The notes beneath the pieces were generated by a model. That model did not search any database, was not told where the DNA came from, and saw only the letters and a list, made by a program, of their open reading frames with translations. Both the position numbers and the translations under genes were made by a program. From Bacteroidaceae bacterium (GTDB lineage Bacteria > Bacteroidota > Bacteroidia > Bacteroidales > Bacteroidaceae), in assembly GCA_016291905.1 (NCBI GenBank), contig JAEEZS010000009.1:186001-250000 (forward strand): a stretch of 64,000 nt of DNA, given 5' to 3'. The stretch's first letter is position 1; each line of letters begins with the position of its first letter. Below are positions 27,732-36,779 of the stretch, piece after piece.

Positions 27732-29028
27732 GGACGATTACTTTCACTTTCATGATACGACGGGCATCCATTTCCAACACTTCAAACGAATAGTTCTCGT
27801 AGTCAATGGTTTCGTTGAGTTTAGGGAAGTCGCCCTTCAGTTCCAGCAACAGCCCTGCCAGCGAGTCGGCATCGCCCGACACCTCGTCGAATGTTTCATC
27901 GTCGATACCCAACACCTTGCAAAAATCGCTAAGCAGCGTCTTTGCCTCGAAGATATAGGTGTTGCTATTGAGTTTCGTATAGGACTTGTCGACTTCATCG
28001 TACTCATCGTTGATTTCACCGACAATCTCCTCCAAAATATCCTCCATCGTGACGATACCCAGCGTGCCGCCGTACTCATCCACCACGATAGCAATGTGGC
28101 ACTTATCGCGCTGAAACTCGCGCAGCAATTCATCAATCTGCTTCGTCTCGGGCACGAATACAGCCTTCCTAACCAACCGCTGCCAATGAAAGTCAGCCGG
28201 ACGGTCGAGGTACGGAAGAAGATCCTTAATATAAAGGATACCGCGGATGTTATCCACCGTGTCTTCATAGACAGGGATACGCGAGAAGACATTCTCAGCC
28301 ACGAAGCGAAGCACTTCAGCATAGTCCTCCGAAATATCAAGTGCCATCAAATCAAGACGCGACGTCATCACCTCCTTCACCGTTTCGTCGCCAAAGCGGA
28401 TAATGCCCTCCAGAATGTTCTGTTCCTTCGACAGTTCACGTTTATCCGTCAGCTCCAGCGCCTGCTCCAAGTCATCGACGGAAAGATTATCGCCATGCGT
28501 AGGCATTTTGTCTACTATAACGGACGACCTTGCCAGCATCCCCGCCAAAGGCGAGAACAGCTTCGTCAACGCATAGATGACAGGCACCACCCTACGGCAG
28601 AACTTCAGCGGGCGGTCTGCCGCATAAAGCTTCGGCATTATCTCACCAAACAACAGCAGCACGAACGTCAGCAATACCGTGATGCACACGAATTCCACCC
28701 ATGCCGCAGCAAAGTGGAAAATGTTCATCAACGCATAGTTCGTGAGCAGAATGATGGTGACGTTAACCAAGTTGTTTGTTATCAGTATCGTAGCAAGCAG
28801 ACGCTCTGGCCGCTCAAGCAAGCGCAGGATAGTGCGGTCTCGCAGGCTGTCGCTCTCTTCCAACGTCCCTTTGTCGGTAGGCGACAAGGCGAAGAAAGCG
28901 AGTTCGGAAGCAGACACATATCCTGAGCAGACAAGCAGTAGCGCCGTGAGCACCAACGCAACAATGGCACCCACCGAAGGTGGTGTCACAGAGATTACGC
29001 TACAAGGAATAAATAGCATAAACAACAT
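27718..29028 (-). CDS. gldE: GldE-like CNNM/CBS-domain membrane protein
   Basis: 436 residues. A DUF21/CNNM membrane domain with three to four helices ([38 protein letters not shown]) is followed by paired CBS domains ([47 protein letters not shown]) and a CorC_HlyC transporter-associated domain at the C-terminus. The gene order mutY-ssb-gldE is typical of Bacteroidetes, where it is named for gliding even in non-gliding species. Related proteins handle Mg2+ or other metals; gliding is unlikely here. Confidence 0.88.
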   Translation of the reverse strand: MLFMLFIPCSVISVTPPSVGAIVALVLTALLLVCSGYVSASELAFFALSPTDKGTLEESDSLRDRTILRLLERPERLLATILITNNLVNVTIILLTNYALMNIFHFAAAWVEFVCITVLLTFVLLLFGEIMPKLYAADRPLKFCRRVVPVIYALTKLFSPLAGMLARSSVIVDKMPTHGDNLSVDDLEQALELTDKRELSKEQNILEGIIRFGDETVKEVMTSRLDLMALDISEDYAEVLRFVAENVFSRIPVYEDTVDNIRGILYIKDLLPYLDRPADFHWQRLVRKAVFVPETKQIDELLREFQRDKCHIAIVVDEYGGTLGIVTMEDILEEIVGEINDEYDEVDKSYTKLNSNTYIFEAKTLLSDFCKVLGIDDETFDEVSGDADSLAGLLLELKGDFPKLNETIDYENYSFEVLEMDARRIMKVKVIVHATE

Positions 29029-29035
29029 TCTACGA

Positions 29036-29434
29036 TCACTTCAGGTCATCGGCAGTAAGATTCTCATCGACGGGCACGTCCTGCGTGCGTTCTCCAGCTG
29101 CAGGACGGGGCAACAGCTCCAGCGTATCGGCATACACCTCGCAGACGGTACGATGGATGCCGTTCTGGTCGTCATACGAACGGTAGCGCAGCTTGCCCTC
29201 CACATAAATTCTGTCGCCCTTGTGGACATACTTCTCCACCGTTTCGGCAATCTTGCCCCAAAACACAATGTTGTGCCACTCCGTACGGTCGGGTATGGTG
29301 GTACCGTTCTGCATGGTGTAGCCGCGCTCCGTCGTTGCCAGCGTGAAACTTGCTACGGCATTGCCCGTATCAAAATAACGAACCTGAGGCTCACGCCCCA
29401 CATTTCCAATCAGGATGACCTTGTTGATAGACAT
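29036..29434 (-). CDS. ssb: Single-stranded DNA-binding protein with atypical C-terminus
   Basis: 132 residues. The OB fold is complete: MSINKVILIGNVGREPQVRYF, ASFTLATTERGY, RTEWHNIVFWGKIAE, YVHKGDRIYVEGKLRYRSY. The linker is very short and the protein ends TADDLK. Most bacterial SSBs end in a DDxPF-like tip that recruits repair and replication proteins, and the final Pro-Phe is absent here. The stop is TGA at 29036-29038. It lies between gldE (7 bp downstream) and mutY with array C in the gap. Confidence 0.95.
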   Translation of the reverse strand: MSINKVILIGNVGREPQVRYFDTGNAVASFTLATTERGYTMQNGTTIPDRTEWHNIVFWGKIAETVEKYVHKGDRIYVEGKLRYRSYDDQNGIHRTVCEVYADTLELLPRPAAGERTQDVPVDENLTADDLK

Positions 29435-29531
29435 ACGATTCTTCTTTTCAATTGAGGGTGTAAAGATAAGCCTTTTTTCTCATTCCGGCAACAAATTCGG
29501 CGTTTTTTTCGGATAACGGGTTACAATTCCA

Positions 29532-29615
29532 CAGCCCACTACGTTAATTCCACAGCCCACTACGTTGTGAGCGCAGCCCAATGGGCTGTGAGCGCAGAGT
29601 AAGGGGCTACGCGTG
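29532..29615. repeat. 21 bp-period tandem array C
   Basis: CAGCCCA words start at 29532, 29553 and 29574, with CAGAGTA at 29595; spacing is exactly 21 bp. The first two units share CAGCCCACTACGTT; the later ones drift to CAGCCCAATGGGCTGT. It lies between the mutY stop and the ssb start. The initial word is the same as in array A. Confidence 0.85.
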
Positions 29616-29639
29616 CAGATGTAGCTTCCGCCAAAAGAC

Positions 29640-30674
29640 CTACTCCCCATGCAGCAAAAGGGTAATAAGCCGAGGTAGTGCATAGTCGTCCAGCTTGTCT
29701 ATCCTTATTATATTATAGGGGTTTAGGGTGGGAAGCTTGCCTGTAATCTCCACCTCGTAGAGCGTGGCATGTATGACCTGATGCGAAAGGATATGACGTC
29801 GGCTGCAGCGGAAACGGATTTCCTTCTTAAACTGTCTGAATTCAGCAGGTAATATCGCTGCCATGTCGTCTTCCGTGTTTTCTTCTGACGGCTGCTCCAC
29901 CATCGGAAGTTCATAAAGGCCTCGCCAAATATCGTCAGAGGTACGCTTGTGGAGATACATGCTTTCGGCGTTGTGAACGTAGAAGTAGTTGAACCAACGA
30001 TCCGTCACCTTTGTGCGATGACTTTTGACAGGGAGTTCATCCACTAAACCCCGAGCCAATGCAAGACATTTGTCAGCCAAAGGACAAGCGTCGCAATTGG
30101 GTGAATGTGGCACACATTGCAAAGCACCAAACTCCATGACGGCCTGATTGTAGTGGGCAGGAGCCTCATGAGGAAGCAGCTGAGCAGCCAGCGCAGCAAA
30201 ATACTTCTGCCCTGCGGTTGTATCGATGGGTTCCGTCACAGCAAACAGACGGGAGAGCACACGATAGACATTACCATCAACCACAGCTACAGGAAGGCCA
30301 AAGGCAAACGACCCGATAGCAGCCGCAGTATATGCCCCTACGCCACGCAGGCGAAGCAGTCCTTCATAAGTGTTTGGGAATCCGCCCTGTGCCACCACCT
30401 GACGGGCTGCAGCATGGAGATTGCGTGCACGACTGTAGTAGCCTAAGCCCTGCCAAAGACGTAGCACGCGGTCCTCATCAGCCTCAGCCAACGCCTCCAC
30501 CGTAGGAAACTCTCGCATGAAACGCACATAGTAGTCATACCCCTGCGCCACGCGCGTCTGCTGAAGGATGATTTCCGATATCCACACGGCATAAGGATCA
30601 GTCGTTTCGCGCCAAGGAAGCTCACGACGATGGCTATCATACCAGTTAATCAATATCTCAGCAATTACATCCAT
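29640..30674 (-). CDS. mutY: A/G-specific adenine glycosylase
   Basis: 344 residues. The helix-hairpin-helix region LLRLRGVGAYTAAAIGSFAFG and catalytic Asp (VVDGNVYRVLSRL) are present. The [4Fe-4S] cluster site CVPHSPNCDACPLADKC has spacing Cx6Cx2Cx5C. A C-terminal NUDIX-like domain recognises 8-oxoguanine. It removes adenine mispaired with 8-oxoG. It heads the minus-strand group mutY-ssb-gldE-PPTase and is divergent from the HU gene. Confidence 0.96.
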   Translation of the reverse strand: MDVIAEILINWYDSHRRELPWRETTDPYAVWISEIILQQTRVAQGYDYYVRFMREFPTVEALAEADEDRVLRLWQGLGYYSRARNLHAAARQVVAQGGFPNTYEGLLRLRGVGAYTAAAIGSFAFGLPVAVVDGNVYRVLSRLFAVTEPIDTTAGQKYFAALAAQLLPHEAPAHYNQAVMEFGALQCVPHSPNCDACPLADKCLALARGLVDELPVKSHRTKVTDRWFNYFYVHNAESMYLHKRTSDDIWRGLYELPMVEQPSEENTEDDMAAILPAEFRQFKKEIRFRCSRRHILSHQVIHATLYEVEITGKLPTLNPYNIIRIDKLDDYALPRLITLLLHGE

Positions 30675-30772
30675 TTTTCACTCAAAAAGGAGCATTTTGC
30701 GCCTTTTCGGGGGCAAAAATAGCCCATAATCACCAAGAAATAAAAAAAAATGATAAAAAAAAGTAGAATTTT

Positions 30773-30803
30773 TTTGGGGGGAACTGGAAAAGATGTAAAT
30801 TTG
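30773..30803 (+). promoter_or_regulatory. Bacteroidetes promoter of the HU gene
   Basis: TTTG at 30773-30776, a 19 bp spacer and TAAATTTG at 30796-30803, about 55 bp before the HU start codon. Confidence 0.85.
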
Positions 30804-30858
30804 CAAACCGAAAATAGCATTTACCATCGTATAACCAATAAATTAACTTAACAAAAAA

Positions 30859-31134
30859 ATGACAAAGCAAGAAGTTGTAAGCGAAATCGCAATGAAGACT
30901 GGTGTTGACAAGCAGGATGCCCTGAAGTGTGTTGAAGCCTTTATGGAGGTCGTCAAGGGTTCTCTCATCAACGGTGAGAATGTGTACCTGCGTGGTTTTG
31001 GTAGCTTCATCTTGAAGAAGAGAGCTCAGAAGACTGCCCGCAATATCTCCAAGAACACCACTCTGGTTGTTCCCGAGCATAACATCCCCGCCTTCAAGCC
31101 CGCTAAAGTCTTCATGCAGGGTGTGAAGGAATAA
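30859..31134 (+). CDS. hup: HU-family DNA-binding protein
   Basis: 91 residues: TKQEVVSEIAMKTGVDKQDA at the N-terminus, the NVYLRGFGSFILKKRAQKTARN arm entry and IPAFKPAKVFM at the end. It bends and compacts DNA as a dimer. A strong promoter precedes it. It is followed 32 bp later by a 29-codon basic protein gene. Confidence 0.95.
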   Translation: MTKQEVVSEIAMKTGVDKQDALKCVEAFMEVVKGSLINGENVYLRGFGSFILKKRAQKTARNISKNTTLVVPEHNIPAFKPAKVFMQGVKE

Positions 31135-31166
31135 TATTTTTCTTATTAATTAATTGACAATCACCT

Positions 31167-31256
31167 ATGCCAAGCGGAAAGAAGAAAAAAAGACATAAAA
31201 TGTCTACGCATAAGCGCAAAAAACGCTTACGCAAGAATCGTCATAAGAGCAAGTAA
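31167..31256 (+). CDS. 29-residue basic ribosomal protein, bS22/mS38 (AURKAIP1/COX24) type
   Basis: A short gene of 29 codons: starts MPSGKKKKRHKMSTHKR and continues with KKRLRKNRHKSK before TAA at 31254-31256. The KKRKHKMSxHKRRKRLRKNRxK pattern is that of the DUF1713 family, which includes bacterial bS22 and mitochondrial mS38. These small proteins sit in the decoding-centre side of the small subunit. It is placed between HU and RNase G in what looks like one transcription unit with HU. The family call is from memory of the motif. Confidence 0.78.
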   Translation: MPSGKKKKRHKMSTHKRKKRLRKNRHKSK

Positions 31257-31274
31257 GCTCTTGTGAGCAACAGA

Positions 31275-31331
31275 ACAAAGAACGAACTTCGGGGATAAAT
31301 GCTCTTCAGGGGTTTGTTCTTTGTCTTTTTT
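31275..31331 (+). terminator. Terminator-like hairpin between bS22-like gene and rng
   Basis: ACAAAGAACGAAC (31275-31287) pairs with GTTTGTTCTTTGT (31312-31324, one G-U), followed by CTTTTTT. The 24-base loop is long. The run of T ends about 20 bp before the GTG start of rng, so read-through would still be needed unless rng has another promoter. Confidence 0.65.
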
Positions 31332-31351
31332 AATCAAGCATACCATACCCC

Positions 31352-32944
31352 GTGACAAGCGAACTATATATTGATGTACAACCCAAGGAGATACACATCG
31401 CCCTGACGGAGGATAAGCAACTGGTGGAATACCAGCGTGAGGGGCGTGAGGCATCCTGCACCGTGGGCAACATGTATCGGGGGCGCGTGAAAAAAATCAT
31501 GCCCGCCCTCAATGCCTGTTTCGTCGATGTCGGTACTGAAAAGGAGGCCTTCCTGCACTACTACGACCTTGGGCTGCGCTTCAATTCCTACGACAAATAC
31601 TTCAAACAACTCACCAGCGACAAGAAGAAAACCCCTTCTTACGCCAAAGCCACCATACTGCCCGAGTTACCCAAAGAAGGAAGCATCAGCGAATACCTTA
31701 CGCAGGGACAGGAAATCCTCGTCCAGGTAACCAAGGAACCCATCAACACGAAAGGTCCACGCATCACCTGCGACATTTCCTTCGCCGGGCGGTTCCTAGT
31801 GCTTGAGCCATTCTCTGATCGTGTTTCTGTATCCTCGAAAATTAAGTCATCTGAGGAACGGGCACGACTCAAACAGCTCCTCCAAAGCATCAAGCCGAAA
31901 AACTTTGGCGTCATTGTACGCACAGCCTGCGAAGGCAAGCGTGTAGCAGAACTCGATGCGGAACTCAACGTACTCGTTAGCCGTTGGGAAGATGTTGTCA
32001 GTAAAATGCAGCTTGCAGAAAAGCCCCCCAAACTTGTCTTTGAGGAAACGAGCCGAGCCGTTGCCATGCTGCGCGATCTTTTCAATCCCTCCTACGAGTC
32101 AGTCTATGTGAACGACAAGGATGTGTTCTATCAAATCCGAGACTACGTGTCCCTTATTGCTCCTGAGCGCGAGCAAGTCGTCAAGCACTATACGGGCAAT
32201 CTGCCCATCTTCGACAATTTCGGCATCACCAAGCAGATTAAATCATCCTTCGGACGCATCGTGCCTTACAAAGGAGGCGCCTATCTCGTCATCGACCATA
32301 CGGAAGCCCTCCATGCCGTTGATGTAAACAGCGGACACCGCTCGCACGGACGTTCTGACCAGGAGGTAAACGCCATCGAAGTCAACCTCGGAGCTGCAGA
32401 TGAACTGGCTCGTCAGTTACGACTGCGCGACATGGGCGGAATTATCATTGTCGACTTCATCGACATGGATACTGCCGAAAACCGACAGAAGCTCTACGAA
32501 CGTATGAGTGAGAACATGAAGCGCGACCGTGCAAAGCACAACATCCTCCCGTTGAGCAAATTTGGACTGATGCAGATTACCCGTCAGCGTGTACGTCCCG
32601 CCATGGACGTGGAAGTCGAGGAAACCTGCCCCACATGCTTCGGCACTGGTGTCATCAAGTCATCCATTCTCTTTACCGATACACTTGAAAGCAAGATCGA
32701 TTATCTTGTCCGCAAGCTGAAAGTTAAGCGCTTCGACCTTCACATCCATCCCTACGTAGCAGCCTACGTCAACCAAGGCCTGCCCTCACTTGCCATTCGC
32801 TGGCGCATGAAATACGGCCTCGGCTTTCGCATCGTCCCCAACCAATCCCTTGGCCTACTCCAGTACACCTTCTACGATAGCCGTCACAACGAAATCGACA
32901 TGAAGGAGGAGCAGGAAATCATGGAAAAAAGCGAAAAGAAATAG
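31352..32944 (+). CDS. rng: Ribonuclease E/G
   Basis: 530 residues starting at GTG (MTSELYIDVQPKEIHIAL, as in Bacteroidetes homologues). An S1 domain lies near residues 30-130 (GNMYRGRVKKIMPALNACFVDVG). The catalytic DNase I-like region has IVDFIDM and HAVDVNSG, whose Asp residues bind Mg2+, and CPTCFGTG is the zinc link. It cleaves single-stranded AU-rich RNA and matures rRNA 5' ends. The C-terminal scaffold of enterobacterial RNase E is absent, so the RNase G form is likely. Confidence 0.94.
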   Translation: MTSELYIDVQPKEIHIALTEDKQLVEYQREGREASCTVGNMYRGRVKKIMPALNACFVDVGTEKEAFLHYYDLGLRFNSYDKYFKQLTSDKKKTPSYAKATILPELPKEGSISEYLTQGQEILVQVTKEPINTKGPRITCDISFAGRFLVLEPFSDRVSVSSKIKSSEERARLKQLLQSIKPKNFGVIVRTACEGKRVAELDAELNVLVSRWEDVVSKMQLAEKPPKLVFEETSRAVAMLRDLFNPSYESVYVNDKDVFYQIRDYVSLIAPEREQVVKHYTGNLPIFDNFGITKQIKSSFGRIVPYKGGAYLVIDHTEALHAVDVNSGHRSHGRSDQEVNAIEVNLGAADELARQLRLRDMGGIIIVDFIDMDTAENRQKLYERMSENMKRDRAKHNILPLSKFGLMQITRQRVRPAMDVEVEETCPTCFGTGVIKSSILFTDTLESKIDYLVRKLKVKRFDLHIHPYVAAYVNQGLPSLAIRWRMKYGLGFRIVPNQSLGLLQYTFYDSRHNEIDMKEEQEIMEKSEKK

Positions 32945-32994
32945 CACCTTGTGCTAACGAAAAGAAGCACTCACGGACTGACGTTCGTCACACT

Positions 32995-33981
32995 TTAACG
33001 GATTCCCCTCGCATTCAGCGCAGCCTGATAACGTCGAGCATTGGCATTATGCTCAGCGAGGGTGACGGCAAAGTTGTGATATCCGCTGAAATCCTCACGC
33101 GCACACATATATAAATAGTTGTGACGGGCAGGATTAAGTACAGCCTCCAAAGCCTGCACCGAAGGAATACGGATAGGCGTCGGGGGGAGACCCGTGTGGA
33201 GATATGTGTTATAAGGTGATTCCACCTTCAGATGCTCAAAAAGGATGCGTTTAAGCGTAGGGTCGCCTACAGCATACTTCACAGTTGGGTCTGCCTGAAG
33301 CAACATGCCCTTGTTGAGGCGATTTAAATAGAGCGCAGCCACAAGGGGTTTCTCGTTCGCCTGCGCTGTTTCCTCATCAACAATCGAGGCCAGGACCGCC
33401 ACTTCATCAGGCGTAAGTCCGACAGATTCTGCTTTTTTCTTTCGGTCATCGTTCCAATAGTGCTCATACTCACGTTCCATCCTTCGTAGGAAATCATCGG
33501 GCGTCATTGTCCAATAAACCTCGTATGTATTGGGAATGATACGCGCCATCTGTTCAGGACGGATAAGTACTGCAGCAAAGTCTGCCGAGTCGGCCATCAA
33601 CCGATGTCCCAGCGCTCCTGCCACAGGCGCGAAGGTTCGTGCCGAAGGGACTACAATCTTAACCGGAGTCTGATTGCCCGAAAGCAACCGATGCCAGATA
33701 TCCCTCATGCTGTCGCCCTTGCGAATTGCATAATTTCCAGGACGGAACGCATCGGAACGATGTGCCAGCCAGCGGAGTCCGCGCACGTCACACTGGGCAG
33801 ACTCTCCTACCCTGTCAACGATGGTCTGCGTCGGCTCATTCGGCCATACCTTCACCGTCTGTTCCTCCTCCACATTAACAAGAGGACTCATCACATAGTA
33901 CCATCCAAAGGCGACTGCAGCACCGAGAAGGACCACCACAACGCCACAGACTGATAGAAAAATCTTACCCTTCTTTTTCAT
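32995..33981 (-). CDS. mltG: Endolytic murein transglycosylase
   Basis: 328 residues from the ATG at 33981 (MKKKGKIFLSVCG); the longer open frame to 34116 runs across both promoters and is rejected. One N-terminal transmembrane helix precedes a LysM-like region and the YceG/MltG domain with LASIVDEETAQANE (catalytic Glu), LYLNRLNKGMLLQADPTVKYA and SPYNTYLHTGLPPTPI. It cuts nascent glycan strands and sets their length. The predicted start site lies only a few bases before the start codon. Confidence 0.94.
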   Translation of the reverse strand: MKKKGKIFLSVCGVVVVLLGAAVAFGWYYVMSPLVNVEEEQTVKVWPNEPTQTIVDRVGESAQCDVRGLRWLAHRSDAFRPGNYAIRKGDSMRDIWHRLLSGNQTPVKIVVPSARTFAPVAGALGHRLMADSADFAAVLIRPEQMARIIPNTYEVYWTMTPDDFLRRMEREYEHYWNDDRKKKAESVGLTPDEVAVLASIVDEETAQANEKPLVAALYLNRLNKGMLLQADPTVKYAVGDPTLKRILFEHLKVESPYNTYLHTGLPPTPIRIPSVQALEAVLNPARHNYLYMCAREDFSGYHNFAVTLAEHNANARRYQAALNARGIR

Positions 33982-33989
33982 AATGGCTG

Positions 33990-34020
33990 CAAAATTACTA
34001 TGTTTCTTTAACAAACCAAA
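33990..34020 (-). promoter_or_regulatory. Bacteroidetes promoter of mltG, nearly leaderless
   Basis: On the minus strand TTTG (34017-34020), a 19 bp spacer and TAATTTTG (33990-33997). The start codon begins at 33981, only 8 bases beyond the -7 box, so the mRNA leader would be just a few bases. Confidence 0.75.
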
Positions 34021-34056
34021 GGTTACGTCCGTTTCATTTAGAAAAATGTAAATATA

Positions 34057-34088
34057 TTTGCATTTTCGCTCGGCTCTCCTTATCTTTG
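34057..34088 (+). promoter_or_regulatory. Bacteroidetes promoter of the GH51 gene
   Basis: TTTG at 34057-34060, a 20 bp spacer and TATCTTTG at 34081-34088, 27 bp before the GH51 ATG. It is divergent from the mltG promoter. Confidence 0.87.
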
Positions 34089-34115
34089 CAAACGTAAAAT
34101 CTAAAAACCCGAACA

Positions 34116-35717
34116 ATGAAACGAATTATCACCGCTTCCCTTGCCGTCATGCTGATGGCGCTTCCTTCCCTTGCCCAGCGCGAGGCCAAACTCACCATCC
34201 ACCCTTCACAGGGCAAGTATGTCATCAACCGTAATATCTACGGACAGTTTGCTGAACACCTCGGCACCTGCATCTACGGTGGCCTTTGGGTAGGCGAAGG
34301 CTCCCCTATCCCTAACACCTACGGTTACCGCAACGATGTTGTCGGTGCCCTGAAAGAACTCCATATCCCCGTACTGCGCTGGCCCGGTGGTTGCTTTGCC
34401 GACGACTATCATTGGGAGGACGGTATCGGTCCCCGCAGCGAGCGTCCGAAGAAAGTCAATAGCACGTGGGGAGGCACGGTGGAAGACAACTCTTTCGGCA
34501 CCCATGAGTTTCTGAATCTTTGTGAACTGCTTGACTGCGAGCCCTACGTTTCCATGAACATCGGCAGCGGCACCGTGCGTGAAACTGCCGACTGGGTGGA
34601 ATACATGACTGCCGACAATGGTCCGCAGGCTGAACGTCGCGCTCGCAATGGACGAAAAGAGCCTTGGAAGGTAAAGTTCATCGGCATCGGCAACGAAGCC
34701 TGGGGTTGCGGAGGCAACATGACACCCGAATACTATGGCGACGAGTATCGCCGCTATGCCACCTACTGCCACGACTTCAGCGGCAACCACCTCTTCAAGA
34801 TTGCCAGCGGCGCCAGCGACTACGACTATGCCTGGACCGAAACCTTGATGAAGAACGTTGGCAACCGTGCCAATGGCCTCTCGCTCCACTATTACACCGT
34901 CCTCGGCTGGAATGGCAGCAAGGGTAAGGCCACCCGTTTCACCGACGAAGACTACTACTGGTGCCTTGGCAAGTGCCTTGGCATTGAGCCCGTCATCCAG
35001 CGTCACATCGGCATCATGGACCGCTACGATCCGCAGAAACGCATCGGACTGATGGTTGATGAATGGGGTACGTGGTGGGACGAAGAAGAGGGTACCATCC
35101 CCGGCCACCTCTTCCAGCAGAACACCATGCGCGATGCCTTTGTGGCAGCCCTCTCGCTCAACGTGTTCCATAAATACACCGACCGCATACAGATGACCAA
35201 CATCGCCCAGATAGCCAACGTCCTGCAGTCGATGATTCTTACAAAAGACGACAAGATGGTGCTGACGCCGACATACTACGTCTTTAAGATGTACGTCCCC
35301 CATCAGAATGCCACCTTCCTCCCCTTCGAACTGACTTGTGATCAGATGGACGTCCGCAACGAACGCTTCAACCCTGGACGCAACAACGACGAAGAGCCGT
35401 ATCGTCACCTTCCCATGCTCTCTGCTACCGCCTCGCGCAGCAACGATGGACTTATCCATATCTCGTTGGCTAATGTTGATTTGGAACAGAAACAAACGGT
35501 AACCATTTCTCTGGACGACGTAAAGGCTGCATCCGTTTCAGGAGTTATCCTCACCTCTGACAAAATCGCTGACCACAACACCTTCGCCAGCCCCTCAAAG
35601 GTGAAAGACGCCCCCTTCAAAGGCGCCCGCATCGACAAGAAAGACAAATCACAAATCACTGTCACCCTTCCTGCCAAATCCATCGTCACGTTAGAAGTGA
35701 AGACCTCAAAGAAGTAA
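34116..35717 (+). CDS. Secreted GH51 alpha-L-arabinofuranosidase
   Basis: 533 residues with a signal peptide (cleavage near SLAQ). The GH51 barrel has NIYGQFAEHLGTCIYGGLWVGE, RWPGGCFADDYHW, FIGIGNEAWGCGGNMTPEYY (acid/base Glu) and LMVDEWGTWWD (nucleophile Glu). A C-terminal beta-sandwich starts near residue 370. It removes arabinose side chains from arabinoxylan or arabinan in the periplasm or at the surface. The EamA transporter gene starts 18 bp later and is likely cotranscribed, though a link to arabinose uptake is not shown. Confidence 0.94.
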   Translation: MKRIITASLAVMLMALPSLAQREAKLTIHPSQGKYVINRNIYGQFAEHLGTCIYGGLWVGEGSPIPNTYGYRNDVVGALKELHIPVLRWPGGCFADDYHWEDGIGPRSERPKKVNSTWGGTVEDNSFGTHEFLNLCELLDCEPYVSMNIGSGTVRETADWVEYMTADNGPQAERRARNGRKEPWKVKFIGIGNEAWGCGGNMTPEYYGDEYRRYATYCHDFSGNHLFKIASGASDYDYAWTETLMKNVGNRANGLSLHYYTVLGWNGSKGKATRFTDEDYYWCLGKCLGIEPVIQRHIGIMDRYDPQKRIGLMVDEWGTWWDEEEGTIPGHLFQQNTMRDAFVAALSLNVFHKYTDRIQMTNIAQIANVLQSMILTKDDKMVLTPTYYVFKMYVPHQNATFLPFELTCDQMDVRNERFNPGRNNDEEPYRHLPMLSATASRSNDGLIHISLANVDLEQKQTVTISLDDVKAASVSGVILTSDKIADHNTFASPSKVKDAPFKGARIDKKDKSQITVTLPAKSIVTLEVKTSKK

Positions 35718-35735
35718 TCGTAGTTCTGCGTTGCT

Positions 35736-36641
35736 ATGCTTTACCTCCTCATTGCAGCGGTGTGCGGAGCGCTGTTCTCCATCATCTTCAAGGTTTGTCA
35801 GCGCCGAGGTATTGACACCATGCAGGCTATCCTGTTCAACTACGTTACAGGCATATTGGTAGCATGGATTCCCCTGTTTGCTAAACAGCTATCGGGGGGT
35901 CCTGCGGTTGTCAATCCTTTTGCACAAAGCTGGATAGGGCTGGCATTGCTGCAAGGATTCTTCTTCATGAGCGGCTTCATCGTCATGGCTCAGAGCACAC
36001 GCCATTGCGGCGTAGCTCTTACCACTGTGGCAGCCCGCGCAAGCCTCATCATCCCTGTCATTCTTAGTTGGATACTCCTTGCCGGCCCTGCGCCGCAGTG
36101 GATTCCTGTTACGCTGGTCATTGCCGCGCTGGTTATCATTGCTTTTGGTCGGGGCTCCGATACTGCGTCAAAAAAGAAAACGGAAGGGAAAGCCTACATG
36201 CTGTTCTTTTTTGTTTTTCTTTTTTACGGCATCGCTGACTTCTCGCTGAAAGCTGTCCAGAATACGGTTTCCCTGCAATGTGGCAACGATAGTGCTCTAG
36301 TCAGTCGTCAGCTCACGGCCCTCACTGGTACTATCTTCCTCATGGCTGCCTTGCTCAGTCTGCTTGTCATCCTTTGCCGCCCCAAGAGCCAGCGCAGCCC
36401 ATGGAGTTGGCGTTCAGCAGTAGCTGGCGCCCTGTTGGGACTGGCCAATCTCGGTTGCACCACCTGCATCCTGCGCAGCCTTACCATCCTGCCCGCAGGC
36501 ACCTTCTTCCCGCTCTATAATATCGGCATCGTCATCCTCGGCACATTGGCTGGAATTCTTCTCTTTAAAGAAAAGATACGCCCCCTTCAGTTCCTTGGAC
36601 TGGCCATTGCCATCGTAGCCATCATTCTCTTCTTCCGCTGA
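35736..36641 (+). CDS. EamA/DMT-family transporter
   Basis: 301 residues with ten predicted transmembrane helices and the two-repeat EamA plan; VAARASLIIPVILSWILL and PLYNIGIVILGTLAGILLFKEKI are the characteristic ends of each repeat. A charged loop (SDTASKKKTEGK) separates the halves. It is an inner-membrane exporter or importer of small metabolites with unknown substrate. It is followed by a terminator at 36673. Confidence 0.88.
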   Translation: MLYLLIAAVCGALFSIIFKVCQRRGIDTMQAILFNYVTGILVAWIPLFAKQLSGGPAVVNPFAQSWIGLALLQGFFFMSGFIVMAQSTRHCGVALTTVAARASLIIPVILSWILLAGPAPQWIPVTLVIAALVIIAFGRGSDTASKKKTEGKAYMLFFFVFLFYGIADFSLKAVQNTVSLQCGNDSALVSRQLTALTGTIFLMAALLSLLVILCRPKSQRSPWSWRSAVAGALLGLANLGCTTCILRSLTILPAGTFFPLYNIGIVILGTLAGILLFKEKIRPLQFLGLAIAIVAIILFFR

Positions 36642-36672
36642 TTATAACAAAAAGAAGAAACTAAACACAGAA

Positions 36673-36705
36673 AAAGCGCTTCTACTAGTTAAAATGAAGC
36701 GCTTT
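36673..36705 (+). terminator. Terminator after the EamA gene
   Basis: AAAGCGCTTC (36673-36682) pairs perfectly with GAAGCGCTTT (36696-36705) around a 13-base loop, followed by CTTTG. The T run merges into the -33 box of the next promoter. Confidence 0.8.
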
Positions 36706-36706
36706 C

Positions 36707-36737
36707 TTTGTGATTTGCAAAAAAAAGCCTACATTTG
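36707..36737 (+). promoter_or_regulatory. Bacteroidetes promoter of the secreted three-gene operon
   Basis: TTTG at 36707-36710, a 19 bp spacer and TACATTTG at 36730-36737, 42 bp before the start at 36780. It directly abuts the preceding terminator. Confidence 0.83.
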
Positions 36738-36779
36738 CGCCCACATATAGATTATCTATTTCGTTGAAATTGTAAGTTT

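Noticed and set aside
34206..35495. 429-codon antisense open frame opposite the GH51 gene
   Set aside because: All catalytic motifs of GH51 lie on the plus strand, and the antisense product lacks any protein pattern.
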